A stretch of 41,749 nt of DNA from Actinomycetes bacterium (GTDB lineage: Bacteria; Actinomycetota; Acidimicrobiia; Acidimicrobiales; Bog-793). The stretch is from assembly GCA_021798275.1 (NCBI GenBank), contig JAJZMK010000029.1:1-41749 (forward strand), in the 5' to 3' direction. Shown in pieces: positions 16,868 to 25,244 of the stretch. Numbering within the stretch: position 1 is the first letter of the stretch; each line of letters starts with the position of its first letter. Both the position numbers and the translations under genes were made by a program. The notes under the pieces are model-generated. The model was given only the letters and a program-made list of their open reading frames with translations. It was not told the DNA's origin and ran no database searches.

Positions 16868-16991
16868 TTACCCGACTTTTTCCGGTGCCTTACCCGTATG
16901 TTTTATAGCTCGTGTCATCCAGAATGCTGCACATACTAGTAGAACTATGGTTAGCGCCAGTAATAAGCAAAGCCCAAAATGTAGCGTTCAT
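16868..16991 (-). pseudogene. Possible frameshifted small membrane protein
   Basis: On the minus strand an ATG at 16991, with GGAAG upstream, opens MNATFWALL... A +1 frame then reads LLALTIVLLVCAAFWMTRAIKHTG and ends at TAA (16870-16868). Joined, these would make a ~40-residue one-helix membrane protein. The hydrophobic frame has no ATG, GTG or TTG before the helix. A single indel would explain this, but so would chance in AT-rich DNA. Confidence 0.2.
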
Positions 16992-17091
16992 TTACCGCTA
17001 TCTTCCGTCAACTTAAGCATTTTTTGTTCTGTCTAGATAGCCAAGGTATTAGATGTTGTTAGACGCAATATTGCCCGGCAATTAGGTATAT

Positions 17092-18240
17092 CTATAGCGT
17101 GTAAAGACTTGGGAAAAAACTACGATAAGCTGGTACTTCTCTTTTCGCATCAGCGGTGAGAACGGCTCTTAGTGTTGCCCTGGCTACAGAGGTGGCACCA
17201 CATTCATAAATTTTGCTTAGGATCTGGGGTCTCAACATAATATCTGGCCAAATTTCTCGATTTTCCTCTATCTCCAACTGTCCGGTCGAGAGTGAAAATA
17301 GGCTGTCGCCGTCAAATGGAGTGTGTATAGGCCAGATGCACCTAGCTAATCCGTCGTGAGAAATGGCAGCCAGTTTCTGTAACTCCGCCCTAGTGAGTTT
17401 GGCGTTGGTGGCTACAACACCTATAACAGTGTTGCTGTGTGTCAAAGACTCACTTTTACTCTCTTTACTTTTGCCAAGCATAGCTTTTGATACGTGGCTA
17501 TTCCAGGAAGCGATTTCTTCTTCCAGCGGATCTGCGATTTGGGGCAGCAGATCATTTAACAGGGATATATTATTGATGTACTTTCTCCCAAGTAACCTAC
17601 CCCCGTCTGATTCTGTCGGCAGTCCAGCTGCGTTTACGACAACCAAAGCCCCGACTAAAACTCCGTCGTCTAAGTGCACACAACTCGTTCCGACCCCTCC
17701 GGAAATTGGCATACCAAAATAATGGCCCACCTCCGCCCCGCTGCCGGCACCGACTGACCCCTCTTGCACGTATCCCGTTTTCGCACACTCAGCTGCCTGG
17801 TAACCCAATTCAAAGGTAGGTCTGTGTGTGAAGCTCCCACTTCGCCCTAAATCAAAAATAGCTGCGGCTGGAAGGATGGGGACCACTTCTTCGGGGGCTT
17901 TTCCGACGCGCCAACCCAAGTTTTGCTCCGCCATATATTGTTGGGCTCCAAGTGCGGTGATGAGCCCGAAACTACTTCCTCCAGTCAGTACTATTCCCTG
18001 AACTTTTTCCACCAAATTGCCAGATCGCAGCAAATCTGTTTCGTGAGTGGCGGGAGCTCCTCCTCGGCAATCAAATCCGGCAGTCGCACCTTTTGGTGTC
18101 AGAATGCAGGTTACACCGCTGGTAGGGAGCTGTTCATCCAAAGTAACTTGTCCCACAAAGACATCATCCAACTCTGTTAGAGAGCCGTATTGGTTGGAAT
18201 GAATGTCGATTTTTGTATTATTAATGTTAGGTAATGTCAT
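17092..18240 (-). CDS. P1-family (S58, DmpA/NylC-like) peptidase
   Basis: The 382-residue Ntn-type hydrolase has the family segments NVxVGxVTL-like 'VFVGQVTLDE', GFDCRGGAPATHETDLL, IVLTGGSSFGL, SVGAGSGAEVG and GGVGTSCVHL. The self-cleavage site is expected at SNTVIGVVATNA: Asn-Thr, with Thr271 becoming the N-terminal nucleophile of the small chain. Relatives include DmpA aminopeptidase, beta-aminopeptidases and the nylon oligomer hydrolase NylC. There is no signal peptide, so it should act in the cytosol. It is divergent from the oligopeptide importer at 18410, so a role in processing imported peptides or amides is reasonable. The exact substrate cannot be read from sequence. Confidence 0.88.
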   Translation of the reverse strand: MTLPNINNTKIDIHSNQYGSLTELDDVFVGQVTLDEQLPTSGVTCILTPKGATAGFDCRGGAPATHETDLLRSGNLVEKVQGIVLTGGSSFGLITALGAQQYMAEQNLGWRVGKAPEEVVPILPAAAIFDLGRSGSFTHRPTFELGYQAAECAKTGYVQEGSVGAGSGAEVGHYFGMPISGGVGTSCVHLDDGVLVGALVVVNAAGLPTESDGGRLLGRKYINNISLLNDLLPQIADPLEEEIASWNSHVSKAMLGKSKESKSESLTHSNTVIGVVATNAKLTRAELQKLAAISHDGLARCIWPIHTPFDGDSLFSLSTGQLEIEENREIWPDIMLRPQILSKIYECGATSVARATLRAVLTADAKREVPAYRSFFPSLYTL

Positions 18241-18305
18241 GATTTATTAACAATTGTGTGTAGTTGGCAAACAAGCATAAATATTTGTGGCAGTATTGCA
18301 TTTAT

Positions 18306-18369
18306 GTTACGGTACTACTATAGTATCGTAACCGATAGCGTAGTCTACTACGACAGCCGGAGTACGGCT
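18306..18369 (+). promoter_or_regulatory. Three consecutive inverted repeats upstream of the peptide ABC operon
   Basis: GTTACGGTACTA-CTA-TAGTATCGTAAC (18306-18332, 12-bp arms, one mismatch), CGTAGT-CT-ACTACG (18339-18352) and AGCCG-GAGTA-CGGCT (18355-18369) lie in tandem. They occupy the 169-bp divergent region between the peptidase and the substrate-binding protein gene. The first looks like a dimer operator overlapping a TATAGT -10-like sequence. The others could be leader stem-loops. Confidence 0.4.
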
Positions 18370-18409
18370 GGTGTTGTATAAGGGCTCATAGGTCTGGAGG
18401 TTATTTTCT

Positions 18410-20101
18410 ATGGCTGGCGCAGAGAGAAATAAGAACTTCGAGGCCACATATTTGGGGAATGGATATAAGAAGCCGTCGGGAAAGGCACTTGTTTTACTGT
18501 TTGCTCTAGTGGCGTTTTCTGTTTTGGCTTACAACGTATCAAGTGGTAGATCGGCTGTCAAGCTTATCTCCAATAAGGCTACTACAGCAAAGCTCGACAA
18601 TGTCATCGTTCAAAACAAGAGCTATCCTCATCTTGGCTCGCGGAGTAAAAAAATTCTTGTGATAGGTTCCTCGGTATTTCCTCCCACTCTTGATCCAACG
18701 GCCAATGCGGCACAGGCGATCGATGAAGTAATAGACTATAACGTCTTACAGCACTTAGTCGAGTTGGCTCCAAACGGTACCATAATTCCGATTTTGGCGT
18801 CAAAGTGGACTGTTTCAAAAAACGGTATGACTTATACTTTTACGATTCGGCCGAATGTCCACTTTTCCAACGGCGATTTATTGACGCCTCAAGATGTCGT
18901 TTTTAGCATAGACAGGGTATTACACGACAGCGCTTACCCATACAGAGACATTTTTGACGTGAAGAGCGCTCATGTAGCTTCCAAGAATCAAGTTGTGGTG
19001 CAGCTGATTGAGAAGAGCTGGTCGTTTTTATTTGACATGGCGGCTTATTCAAACGGCGTCATACTCGATCCCGCTACCATCAAGAGTTTGGCCACAGATC
19101 CCATAGGTACCGGCCCTTACGTCGTAGACGGGGAGGTAAACAACTACAGTATTTCGCTCGGACTAAATCACAGGTATTTTGGTGCTTTGCCTAACGTGGG
19201 CGGAGTTGAATTCCGCTACTTTACAAATCCCAGTGCGGAAGATGCGGCACTTGAGACCGGACAAATTAATGTCATAGATAGTCTGGCCACGCCTACGGAT
19301 GCTTCTCTGTTTTCCTCTAATCATCGTAAGTACGTATTGATCAGCGGTCTTTCCAACGGTAAAGTGCAATTGACAATTAACAACGCAGTAGGTCCTTTCA
19401 GAAATAAGCTCGTTAGAGAAGCTTTGGAATACGGTATTGACAAACAGCAGGTAATGGATATTGCCGCAGGTGGGAAAAGCATTGTCATAGGTACTGACTC
19501 CGTACCTGCCGATCCCTATTATATCAATTTGGCAAATTACTACCAATACAATATTTCAAAAGCCCGTGCTTTACTAAATCAAGCCGGATATCCGAATGGT
19601 TTCTCAACCACGCTCACCCTGCCGCCATATTATTATGCCCAGTTGGCTGGACCGGCAATTCAAGAGGAACTGGCTCAGATCGGCATTACCGTACATATCA
19701 AGCAGGTAGCATGGCCTCTGTGGCTGAGTCAGGTCTTTGAAGGCGGAGATTTTGATTTGACTATCATCGATCATGCCGAAGCCAGAGATGTGGGCAATTA
19801 CGCCAATACGAAGTATTATTGGCACTTTGCCGATGCCGCTCAGGTGGCCAAACAATTGGCTAGTGCCAATGCCGCACCCACTAAGCAAGGGTGGATAGCT
19901 GGCATGCATAAGATACTGAAGGAAATTACGGCTGATGCCGTTAATGTCTGGCTTTATGTCTTGCCGGTGATGGAAGTACACGACAAAGGCATTATCGGTC
20001 TACCTAAATATGGCTATAGCGAATCATTTGACCTGACGCACGTTTCCTATGGCGGCAAATTGGCTAAAAACCTTATAAAAGAAGGTTACAGTCCCCGATA
20101 A
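18410..20101 (+). CDS. Family 5 extracellular solute-binding protein (peptide ABC importer)
   Basis: The 563-residue SBP_bac_5 (OppA/DppA-like) protein has a hydrophobic N-terminal segment (ALVLLFALVAFSVLAY, about 26-41). Family landmarks follow: 'TLDPTANAAQAID', a 'YTFTIRPNVHFSNGDLLTPQDVVFSIDR' core, 'GTGPYVV' and 'KARALLNQAGYPNGF'. It should bind peptides or related solutes outside the cell and hand them to the permeases that follow. Unlike most Gram-positive binding proteins it has no lipobox Cys after the hydrophobic stretch, so it is probably held by an uncleaved signal anchor. The start is set by GGAGG nine bases before the ATG. It is the first gene of a five-gene importer operon. Confidence 0.9.
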   Translation: MAGAERNKNFEATYLGNGYKKPSGKALVLLFALVAFSVLAYNVSSGRSAVKLISNKATTAKLDNVIVQNKSYPHLGSRSKKILVIGSSVFPPTLDPTANAAQAIDEVIDYNVLQHLVELAPNGTIIPILASKWTVSKNGMTYTFTIRPNVHFSNGDLLTPQDVVFSIDRVLHDSAYPYRDIFDVKSAHVASKNQVVVQLIEKSWSFLFDMAAYSNGVILDPATIKSLATDPIGTGPYVVDGEVNNYSISLGLNHRYFGALPNVGGVEFRYFTNPSAEDAALETGQINVIDSLATPTDASLFSSNHRKYVLISGLSNGKVQLTINNAVGPFRNKLVREALEYGIDKQQVMDIAAGGKSIVIGTDSVPADPYYINLANYYQYNISKARALLNQAGYPNGFSTTLTLPPYYYAQLAGPAIQEELAQIGITVHIKQVAWPLWLSQVFEGGDFDLTIIDHAEARDVGNYANTKYYWHFADAAQVAKQLASANAAPTKQGWIAGMHKILKEITADAVNVWLYVLPVMEVHDKGIIGLPKYGYSESFDLTHVSYGGKLAKNLIKEGYSPR

Positions 20102-20140
20102 GTAGGATATAAGGCGGGATTTGAAACTAGTCTGAATTGC

Positions 20141-21088
20141 ATGATCAGGTATTTGTGCCACCGCCTTGTCTATCTTACGGTCTCATTGGTTATTGCATCT
20201 TGTATCATATTTGCCTTGATCGACATATTGCCTGGATCACCGGCTGAGGTAATCCTGGGTACACAGGCAACCAAATCCTCTGTCGCCGTTTTAAACAGGC
20301 ATTTGGGCTTGGATAGCTCTCTTTATAGTCAATATCTTCATTGGATATCGGGTCTTACTACACTTCACCTCGGTAATTCTTATATATCAGGCCAGCCTAT
20401 AGCTGGCGAGATAGCTTCTGCAGCCGAGGTGACTTTCCCATTGATAGGGTTGGCGATTTTACTGAGCCTGTTGATTGCGACCATACTAGGTGTGACTGGT
20501 GGCATCTCATACAGGAGAAAATTGGGAACGATCATATTGGGTATTAGTCAAATAGGTATCTCCTTCCCGAGTTTTGTCGCTGCTATGCTGCTGATCATCA
20601 TCGTTGGTGTTAAGTTCCAGCTCTTACCTACTACGGGCTTTTCCGGTTGGTCTCAAGGTATAGTCGGGTCTTTGAAATCACTCGTCCTTCCGGCATTGGC
20701 GCTTTCTATCGCTGAAGGGTGTTTTTTATCAAGATATATAAGGTCGGCACTGATAGACGTGCTGAATTCTAATTATTACAGAACAGCTCTGGCCAAAGGA
20801 CTGACTCCGGTAAAAGCTCTTTGGCGTCACGGGAGAAGAAATATAGCCGTAGAGGTGCTGACGGTATCGGGTATGCAAATTATTGCCTTGATCGTTGGTG
20901 CAGTGATAGTGGAGTCCGTATTCTCACTACCGGGTCTAGGTACTTTATTAATAACTTCAATCGGTAATAGGGATCTGTCAGTCATCAGGGATATATGCTT
21001 TATTTTGTCCGGCTTCGTGCTGGTTATGAATCTTATCGTGGATATCGCATATCATATAATAGACCCCAGGGCTTTTAACGATGCATAA
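20141..21088 (+). CDS. Oligopeptide ABC transporter permease (DppB/OppB-like)
   Basis: The 315-residue inner-membrane permease has about six transmembrane helices. It shows the typical DppB N-terminus (RLVYLTVSLVIASCIIFALIDILPG), a 'GLDSSLYSQYLHWI' periplasmic loop and the BPD/EAA cytoplasmic loop YRTALAKGLTPVKALWRHG, which docks on the ATPases. It ends 'YHIIDPRAFND', close to the family consensus 'DPR'. It begins 39 bp after the binding-protein gene and overlaps the next permease by 8 bp. It forms the translocation pore with the DppC-like partner. Confidence 0.93.
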   Translation: MIRYLCHRLVYLTVSLVIASCIIFALIDILPGSPAEVILGTQATKSSVAVLNRHLGLDSSLYSQYLHWISGLTTLHLGNSYISGQPIAGEIASAAEVTFPLIGLAILLSLLIATILGVTGGISYRRKLGTIILGISQIGISFPSFVAAMLLIIIVGVKFQLLPTTGFSGWSQGIVGSLKSLVLPALALSIAEGCFLSRYIRSALIDVLNSNYYRTALAKGLTPVKALWRHGRRNIAVEVLTVSGMQIIALIVGAVIVESVFSLPGLGTLLITSIGNRDLSVIRDICFILSGFVLVMNLIVDIAYHIIDPRAFNDA

Positions 21089-21983
21089 GGGCTGGTGGCA
21101 AAGAAAAGGCAAGCTTCTTGTTTCTCCTATGAAACAAAGAAGTTTTGGTTTCAAGAAAGCGTCCGCAACCACCGAGTATAAATCAAATTTAACTTTTCTG
21201 CTAGGAGCGACAATAGTATCGGTAGTCTTGGCGATCGGTCTCATTTCACTGATATGGACACCTTATAATCCGATCAGCTATTTTTCTAAACACATTTTAC
21301 AAGGACCGACATCTGCGCATTTACTTGGAACCGATCAAGAGGGAAGAGATGAGCTGTCAAGGCTGATGGCGGGAACCTGGATAACACTGTATGCGGGATT
21401 TTTTGCCACGGCTATAGGGATATTCTTCGGTACTTTAATCGGCATATACGTTGCTATGTTTCGGAACGTCATTTCCGAAATTATCATGAGAGCCGGTGAC
21501 ATACTTCTTGCCTTTCCAGCTTTGTTGATAGCTACCTTACTTGCAGCTCGCTATGGGAGCTCAACCGTAACGGCTATGGCAGCCGTAGGGATAGCTTTCA
21601 TACCCTATGTGATGAGAGTGACAAGAGTGGCGGCGACAAAGACTTACAATTCGGATTTTGTATTGATAGCGAGGTCGTATGGTCTTGGTAAGCTCTATAT
21701 AGCCGCAAAGCATATTCTGCCCAATATAGTGTCTTTGGTAACGCTCCAGACTACTCTCTTGTTCTCTGTTGCCATTCTTTCAGAAGCCGGCTTGTCTTAT
21801 CTGGGGCTTGGGACACCGCCTCCCTCTCCGGCTTGGGGTGTCATGTTAAGTGACTCCTCAAATACTATTTTGACCAATCCGCTTTTGGTGCTTTGGCCAA
21901 CTCTGGCAATTGCTTTGACAATTTTAGGGTTTAATCTACTTGCTGACGCAATGGTGCACAGACTCGACAAGAGGAGTAAATAG
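21081..21983 (+). CDS. Oligopeptide ABC transporter permease (DppC/OppC-like)
   Basis: The 300-residue permease has an N-terminal transmembrane helix (about 39-60), then 'LLGTDQEGRDELSRLMAGTW', a DppC hallmark, and five more helices. Its EAA loop is DFVLIARSYGLGKLYIAAKHILPN, and 'ILSEAGLSYLGLGTPPPSPAWGVML' near the end is near-diagnostic for the family. It starts inside the end of dppB (8-bp overlap), implying coupled translation, and is followed by the first ATPase after six bases. Confidence 0.93.
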   Translation: MHKGWWQRKGKLLVSPMKQRSFGFKKASATTEYKSNLTFLLGATIVSVVLAIGLISLIWTPYNPISYFSKHILQGPTSAHLLGTDQEGRDELSRLMAGTWITLYAGFFATAIGIFFGTLIGIYVAMFRNVISEIIMRAGDILLAFPALLIATLLAARYGSSTVTAMAAVGIAFIPYVMRVTRVAATKTYNSDFVLIARSYGLGKLYIAAKHILPNIVSLVTLQTTLLFSVAILSEAGLSYLGLGTPPPSPAWGVMLSDSSNTILTNPLLVLWPTLAIALTILGFNLLADAMVHRLDKRSK

Positions 21984-21989
21984 CATACT

Positions 21990-22751
21990 ATGGCTATCAG
22001 AGTAAAAGATTTGGTCGTGGCCATAGCCGGTAAGAATCTGTTGGACAATATTAGTTTCGAGACCGGTATAAATGAGTCGGTAGCCATCATGGGAGAATCT
22101 GGCGCGGGCAAAACCCTACTCGCACTTTCTCTTCTCGGGCTGTTTCCTCATAATGCCTCTGTCGGCGGCGAGATAAATATTTTTGGGAAAAATATCTTGA
22201 ACCTGACAAAGCGCGAGCTAACTTTTGTAAGAGGGAAGGAAATAGCACTAGTTTTTCAAGAACCTTCTGCGGCTTTAAATCCTCTCATGTCGGTCTATAA
22301 ACAAATTGCCGAGCCATTATTGATACATAGATTAGCGAGAGCAAAAGAAGCTAAAGAAAAAGCCATTTTTTATTTAGGCCAGGTTGGGATAAATGATTAC
22401 GAGAAAAAAGCTTTTTTGTTTCCCCATCAACTCTCCGGAGGAGAGAAGCAGAGGGTGCTGATTGCCCAGGCTCTCATTACGGAACCGAAATTGCTAATTA
22501 CCGATGAACCCACCGCAGCCCTTGATCCGATCTTGAAATTGCAGATAATAGATTTACTAACCAACATGACGAAAAAAATAGGAGCAAGCTTATTTGTGGT
22601 TACTCATGAGTTGCCGGTGGCAAAACTCCTGTGTTCTAAGATGGGTATTTTGCGGAATGGGCGTATTTGTGAATTCGGCCCCTTGGATTCGTTGCTAGCA
22701 TCTCCGGCAGATGACTACACCAAGTCGCTTTTGACCAACAACCTATTCTAA
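21990..22751 (+). CDS. Peptide ABC transporter ATPase (DppD/OppD-like, short)
   Basis: The 253-residue ATPase has Walker A GESGAGKT, a Q-loop in 'LVFQEPSAALNPLMSV', signature LSGGEKQRV, Walker B LLITDEPTAALD and switch His in 'VVTHELPV'. Typical OppD/DppD proteins are about 320 residues with a C-terminal oligopeptide-transporter extension and an iron-sulphur motif. This copy stops soon after 'SPADDYTKSLL' and lacks both, so it is a compact version. It would pair with the second ATPase downstream to power import. Confidence 0.9.
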   Translation: MAIRVKDLVVAIAGKNLLDNISFETGINESVAIMGESGAGKTLLALSLLGLFPHNASVGGEINIFGKNILNLTKRELTFVRGKEIALVFQEPSAALNPLMSVYKQIAEPLLIHRLARAKEAKEKAIFYLGQVGINDYEKKAFLFPHQLSGGEKQRVLIAQALITEPKLLITDEPTAALDPILKLQIIDLLTNMTKKIGASLFVVTHELPVAKLLCSKMGILRNGRICEFGPLDSLLASPADDYTKSLLTNNLF

Positions 22752-22871
22752 TACTTACTATCTAAAATTGTTTTAGGCGCGCCGAAACGAAAATATACTA
22801 CTTAGTGCTGTCATAATCAACATTTTCACGGAAAAAATAAAGACACGCTTGCTTACCAAAGTAAAGTTGCT

Positions 22872-23819
22872 ATGAAAACTCTATGCCAAGAGGCTAGGCT
22901 TTACATGTTAGCCGCTCTTGTAAAGGAATGTGGTTTGGAAAGACAAATGCCAAGCGGCAATATGTTGGATATAAGAAATTTGGTGAAGATCTATCCGCGA
23001 AGACGTAGTTTGTCGGCTGAAGGGGATTTTCCCACCGGTAGTTTTGTGCTCCAAACAGGAAAAGACATACCATTTTGGAAAAATCGTTCATTAAAAAGTG
23101 GAAATATCGTTTTATCAGGGATAAATCTTTCTCTTGACAAAGGCGACAGATTAGCTTTGGTAGGGGCATCTGCTTCAGGAAAGAGTACGTTAGCCAAGAT
23201 TATCCTTGGTTTGGAACCTATCTCCGTAGGTGAAATATTTTATCGTGGTGAAAAAATCTGCTATGGCCACAAAAAAAGCAAAAACGGTGCTTTGAAGAAA
23301 CTTAGAGAAGAAACCGGATTAATTCTTCAGGATCCGCGCAGTTCTTTTGATCCGCGCATGGATATGGTATCTTCTGTGGCTGAGCCGCTCTGGGGGCGCC
23401 AAAATATAGAGACAGCCAAGGAGGCTGCCGAGGAGTTACTTGATCTCGTGGGACTTGATTCTCGGTATTGCAAAAGCTATCCCCATCAGCTTTCCGGAGG
23501 TCAATTACAGAGGGCGGCAATTGCCAGAGCAATGGTCTCGGGACCCAAGCTGCTGATAGCTGATGAAATGCTTAGTGCCTTGGATCCGGGTAGGCGAAAA
23601 GAAATTTTAGATTTATTCACGGATACAATTATCAAGAGGCCCGATTCATTAATTTTTATCGCACACGATTTAACTGCCGTAAAATATTTATGTAATAAAA
23701 TTGCTGTAATTAATCACGGAGAGATAGTGGAGTATGGAGATATAAGCTTGGTGCTGAGTAAGCCACAACACCCATACACCCTTCAGCTCGTACAAGCCGA
23801 TGCTGCTTTAAATATTTAA
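22872..23819 (+). CDS. Peptide ABC transporter ATPase (DppF/OppF-like)
   Basis: The 315-residue ATPase has Walker A GASASGKST, a Q-loop in 'LILQDPRSSFDPRM', signature LSGGQLQRA, Walker B LLIADEMLSALD and switch His in 'FIAHDLTAV'. The end, 'SKPQHPYTLQL', is the usual OppF tail. The N-terminal ~25 residues before MPSGNMLDIRNLVKIYP look unlike the family, so ATG 22947 (preceded by GGAAAG) may be the true start. It is separated from dppD by 120 bp, unlike the tight spacing of the other genes, and that gap holds a GCTGTCATAATCA motif also found before the phosphoesterase gene. It may therefore have its own promoter. Confidence 0.9.
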   Translation: MKTLCQEARLYMLAALVKECGLERQMPSGNMLDIRNLVKIYPRRRSLSAEGDFPTGSFVLQTGKDIPFWKNRSLKSGNIVLSGINLSLDKGDRLALVGASASGKSTLAKIILGLEPISVGEIFYRGEKICYGHKKSKNGALKKLREETGLILQDPRSSFDPRMDMVSSVAEPLWGRQNIETAKEAAEELLDLVGLDSRYCKSYPHQLSGGQLQRAAIARAMVSGPKLLIADEMLSALDPGRRKEILDLFTDTIIKRPDSLIFIAHDLTAVKYLCNKIAVINHGEIVEYGDISLVLSKPQHPYTLQLVQADAALNI

Positions 23820-23970
23820 TGGCTTTTCTAAATGTTTACAAAATCCAATTACACAGGCCTATTTGATTAATTTATTTTCCTGCTATGGCTGTCATAATCA
23901 TCACCTTACTTTAAGTTTTCCCTCGTAGGTTATAAGTCTATAGTTGTATATAAGATAATAGGAGATAACA

Positions 23971-24798
23971 ATGATTAATATTGCACATCTTTCAGATATA
24001 CATATTACCAAAGGTAATTTACTGCATAACGTCATCAACACAACAGCTATTTTTGAAACGCTGATGAATGAGTTGTCTTTGGCAGAACGTGAAATTGATT
24101 TACTGGTTATATCGGGTGACTTAGCTGATTCCGGATCTTTGATATCTTATGAAATATTGGGAGAAATCCTGGATAGATCTAAAAAGCATTTTGGTTGCGA
24201 AGTTATGTTGGTACCTGGCAACCATGATGCCAGAGAGCCTTTTCGCCGGCAATTTTTCGCCGGGAATAAAACTACTTTTCCTACCGGACGTTTAGACTAT
24301 GCGATAAGAGTCAAAAACTGGCAGTTCATAGGACTAGATACCCTCGATGAGGGGCATGATTACGGAAACCTCCTACCAACTCAAATTGATTGGTTGCAAG
24401 AGAGGTTAGCAGATGAAAGTTGTCTCGGAAGTATCTTGGTGATGCATCACCCTCCTGTCGATTCTCCGACGGATGGCATGAGTAAAATAGGGTTACAAGA
24501 TAAAGATCGTTTTAGAGATCTGCTGATAGGTAGTAATGTCAAGTTAATTCTGGCCGGTCATTACCACCATTTTCTCTGCGCCGATTTCCCACCGGCCAAG
24601 GTTTTGGTGGCTTCAGCAACGGCATATCAAATTGATCCGCTTTCTGCGCCCGGAAAACTCAGAGGATATCAGGGATCGGCTTTTAACTTAATCAAGGTTA
24701 GTGACGATGCCGACTTCTTCGTGACGCAAGTACACAGAAGTCACCCCGACTCACCTCCGGTTCTGAACTCCACTTTGGAAAAGCTTGGTATATACTGA
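23971..24798 (+). CDS. Calcineurin-like metallophosphoesterase (CpdA-like)
   Basis: The 275-residue cytosolic enzyme carries the full dimetal motif series: HLSDIHI (Asp9, His11), ISGDLADSGS, VPGNHDAREPF, VMHHPPVDSP and AGHYHHF. This set is typical of class III cyclic-nucleotide phosphodiesterases such as CpdA/Rv0805, but also of other small phosphodiesterases, so cAMP is only a likely substrate. It starts at an ATG preceded by AGGAGA at good distance. It sits 151 bp after the peptide importer on the same strand; functional linkage is not evident. Confidence 0.88.
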   Translation: MINIAHLSDIHITKGNLLHNVINTTAIFETLMNELSLAEREIDLLVISGDLADSGSLISYEILGEILDRSKKHFGCEVMLVPGNHDAREPFRRQFFAGNKTTFPTGRLDYAIRVKNWQFIGLDTLDEGHDYGNLLPTQIDWLQERLADESCLGSILVMHHPPVDSPTDGMSKIGLQDKDRFRDLLIGSNVKLILAGHYHHFLCADFPPAKVLVASATAYQIDPLSAPGKLRGYQGSAFNLIKVSDDADFFVTQVHRSHPDSPPVLNSTLEKLGIY

Positions 24799-24889
24799 CA
24801 CAGATTTTCATTTGTCATCTATAAATTAGATAGATGTATAGAAACCGTTCTCAAGATGATAATTTGGATAGAAGAGTGAGGTAAAAGAA

Positions 24890-25207
24890 GTGATCGTTGT
24901 CAAAATAGAGCAGTGGCCGGACGGCGCCGATATCGAAGATCCTAGAGAACGCCTACGACCGCATGCCGACATAGCTTGGGCCGTATTGAAGAACGACAAG
25001 ACCGGTACGGATGACTTAGGCAATTACGAAGTAAGGCTCTACGACCCGCCTCCGTATAATCCGTGGGCGGGAGCCGTCGTCAAAGAACAAGTGTCAAATT
25101 TCCCCCGCAAACGCTTGGGAGTCTGGGATTTATTGCATAAAGCCCTTACGCCCCTCGTCAAAGACACGGATCGCTATTGTATAAAAAGTTACGATGAAAT
25201 AGACTGA
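24890..25207 (+). CDS. Small conserved protein of unknown function
   Basis: The 105-residue soluble protein starts at GTG 24890, with GAGG about nine bases upstream. Segments such as VVKIEQWPDGAD, 'NDKTGTDDLGNYEVRLY' and 'FPRKRLGVWDLLHKAL' match a widespread family of short hypothetical proteins I recall with the layout 'VKIELWP...NDGTGT...GNYxVxL...FPRxRLGxWDLLxRAL'. No function is known to me for it. It probably has a compact alpha/beta fold and a C-terminal helix. It ends at an inverted repeat shared with the convergent membrane protein gene. Confidence 0.65.
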   Translation: MIVVKIEQWPDGADIEDPRERLRPHADIAWAVLKNDKTGTDDLGNYEVRLYDPPPYNPWAGAVVKEQVSNFPRKRLGVWDLLHKALTPLVKDTDRYCIKSYDEID

Positions 25208-25240
25208 TTAGCCGGAGACCGACCAAGCAGTCTATTTCAT
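25194..25240. terminator. Bidirectional terminator between convergent genes
   Basis: ATGAAATAGACTG and CAGTCTATTTCAT form a perfect 13-bp inverted repeat around a 21-base loop. The left arm includes the TGA-proximal end of the small conserved gene. On the minus strand the hairpin is followed closely by a TTTTT run, so it best serves the leftward membrane protein gene, whose stop codon is at 25245. Confidence 0.55.
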
Positions 25241-25244
25241 TCAT

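Larger units (their letters stand above)
15915..17091. other. 1.18 kb gene-poor region
   Basis: No frame in this stretch looks like a conserved protein. The 66-residue minus ORF at 16073-16273 has atypical composition and no recognisable motif. The region contains a 12-bp palindrome GATTGTACAATC (16369-16380), a strong 14-bp hairpin (16427-16464) and a possible broken small membrane ORF near 16868-16991. It separates two leftward genes. It may be decayed coding DNA or hold an untranslated RNA; the sequence does not decide. Confidence 0.5.
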
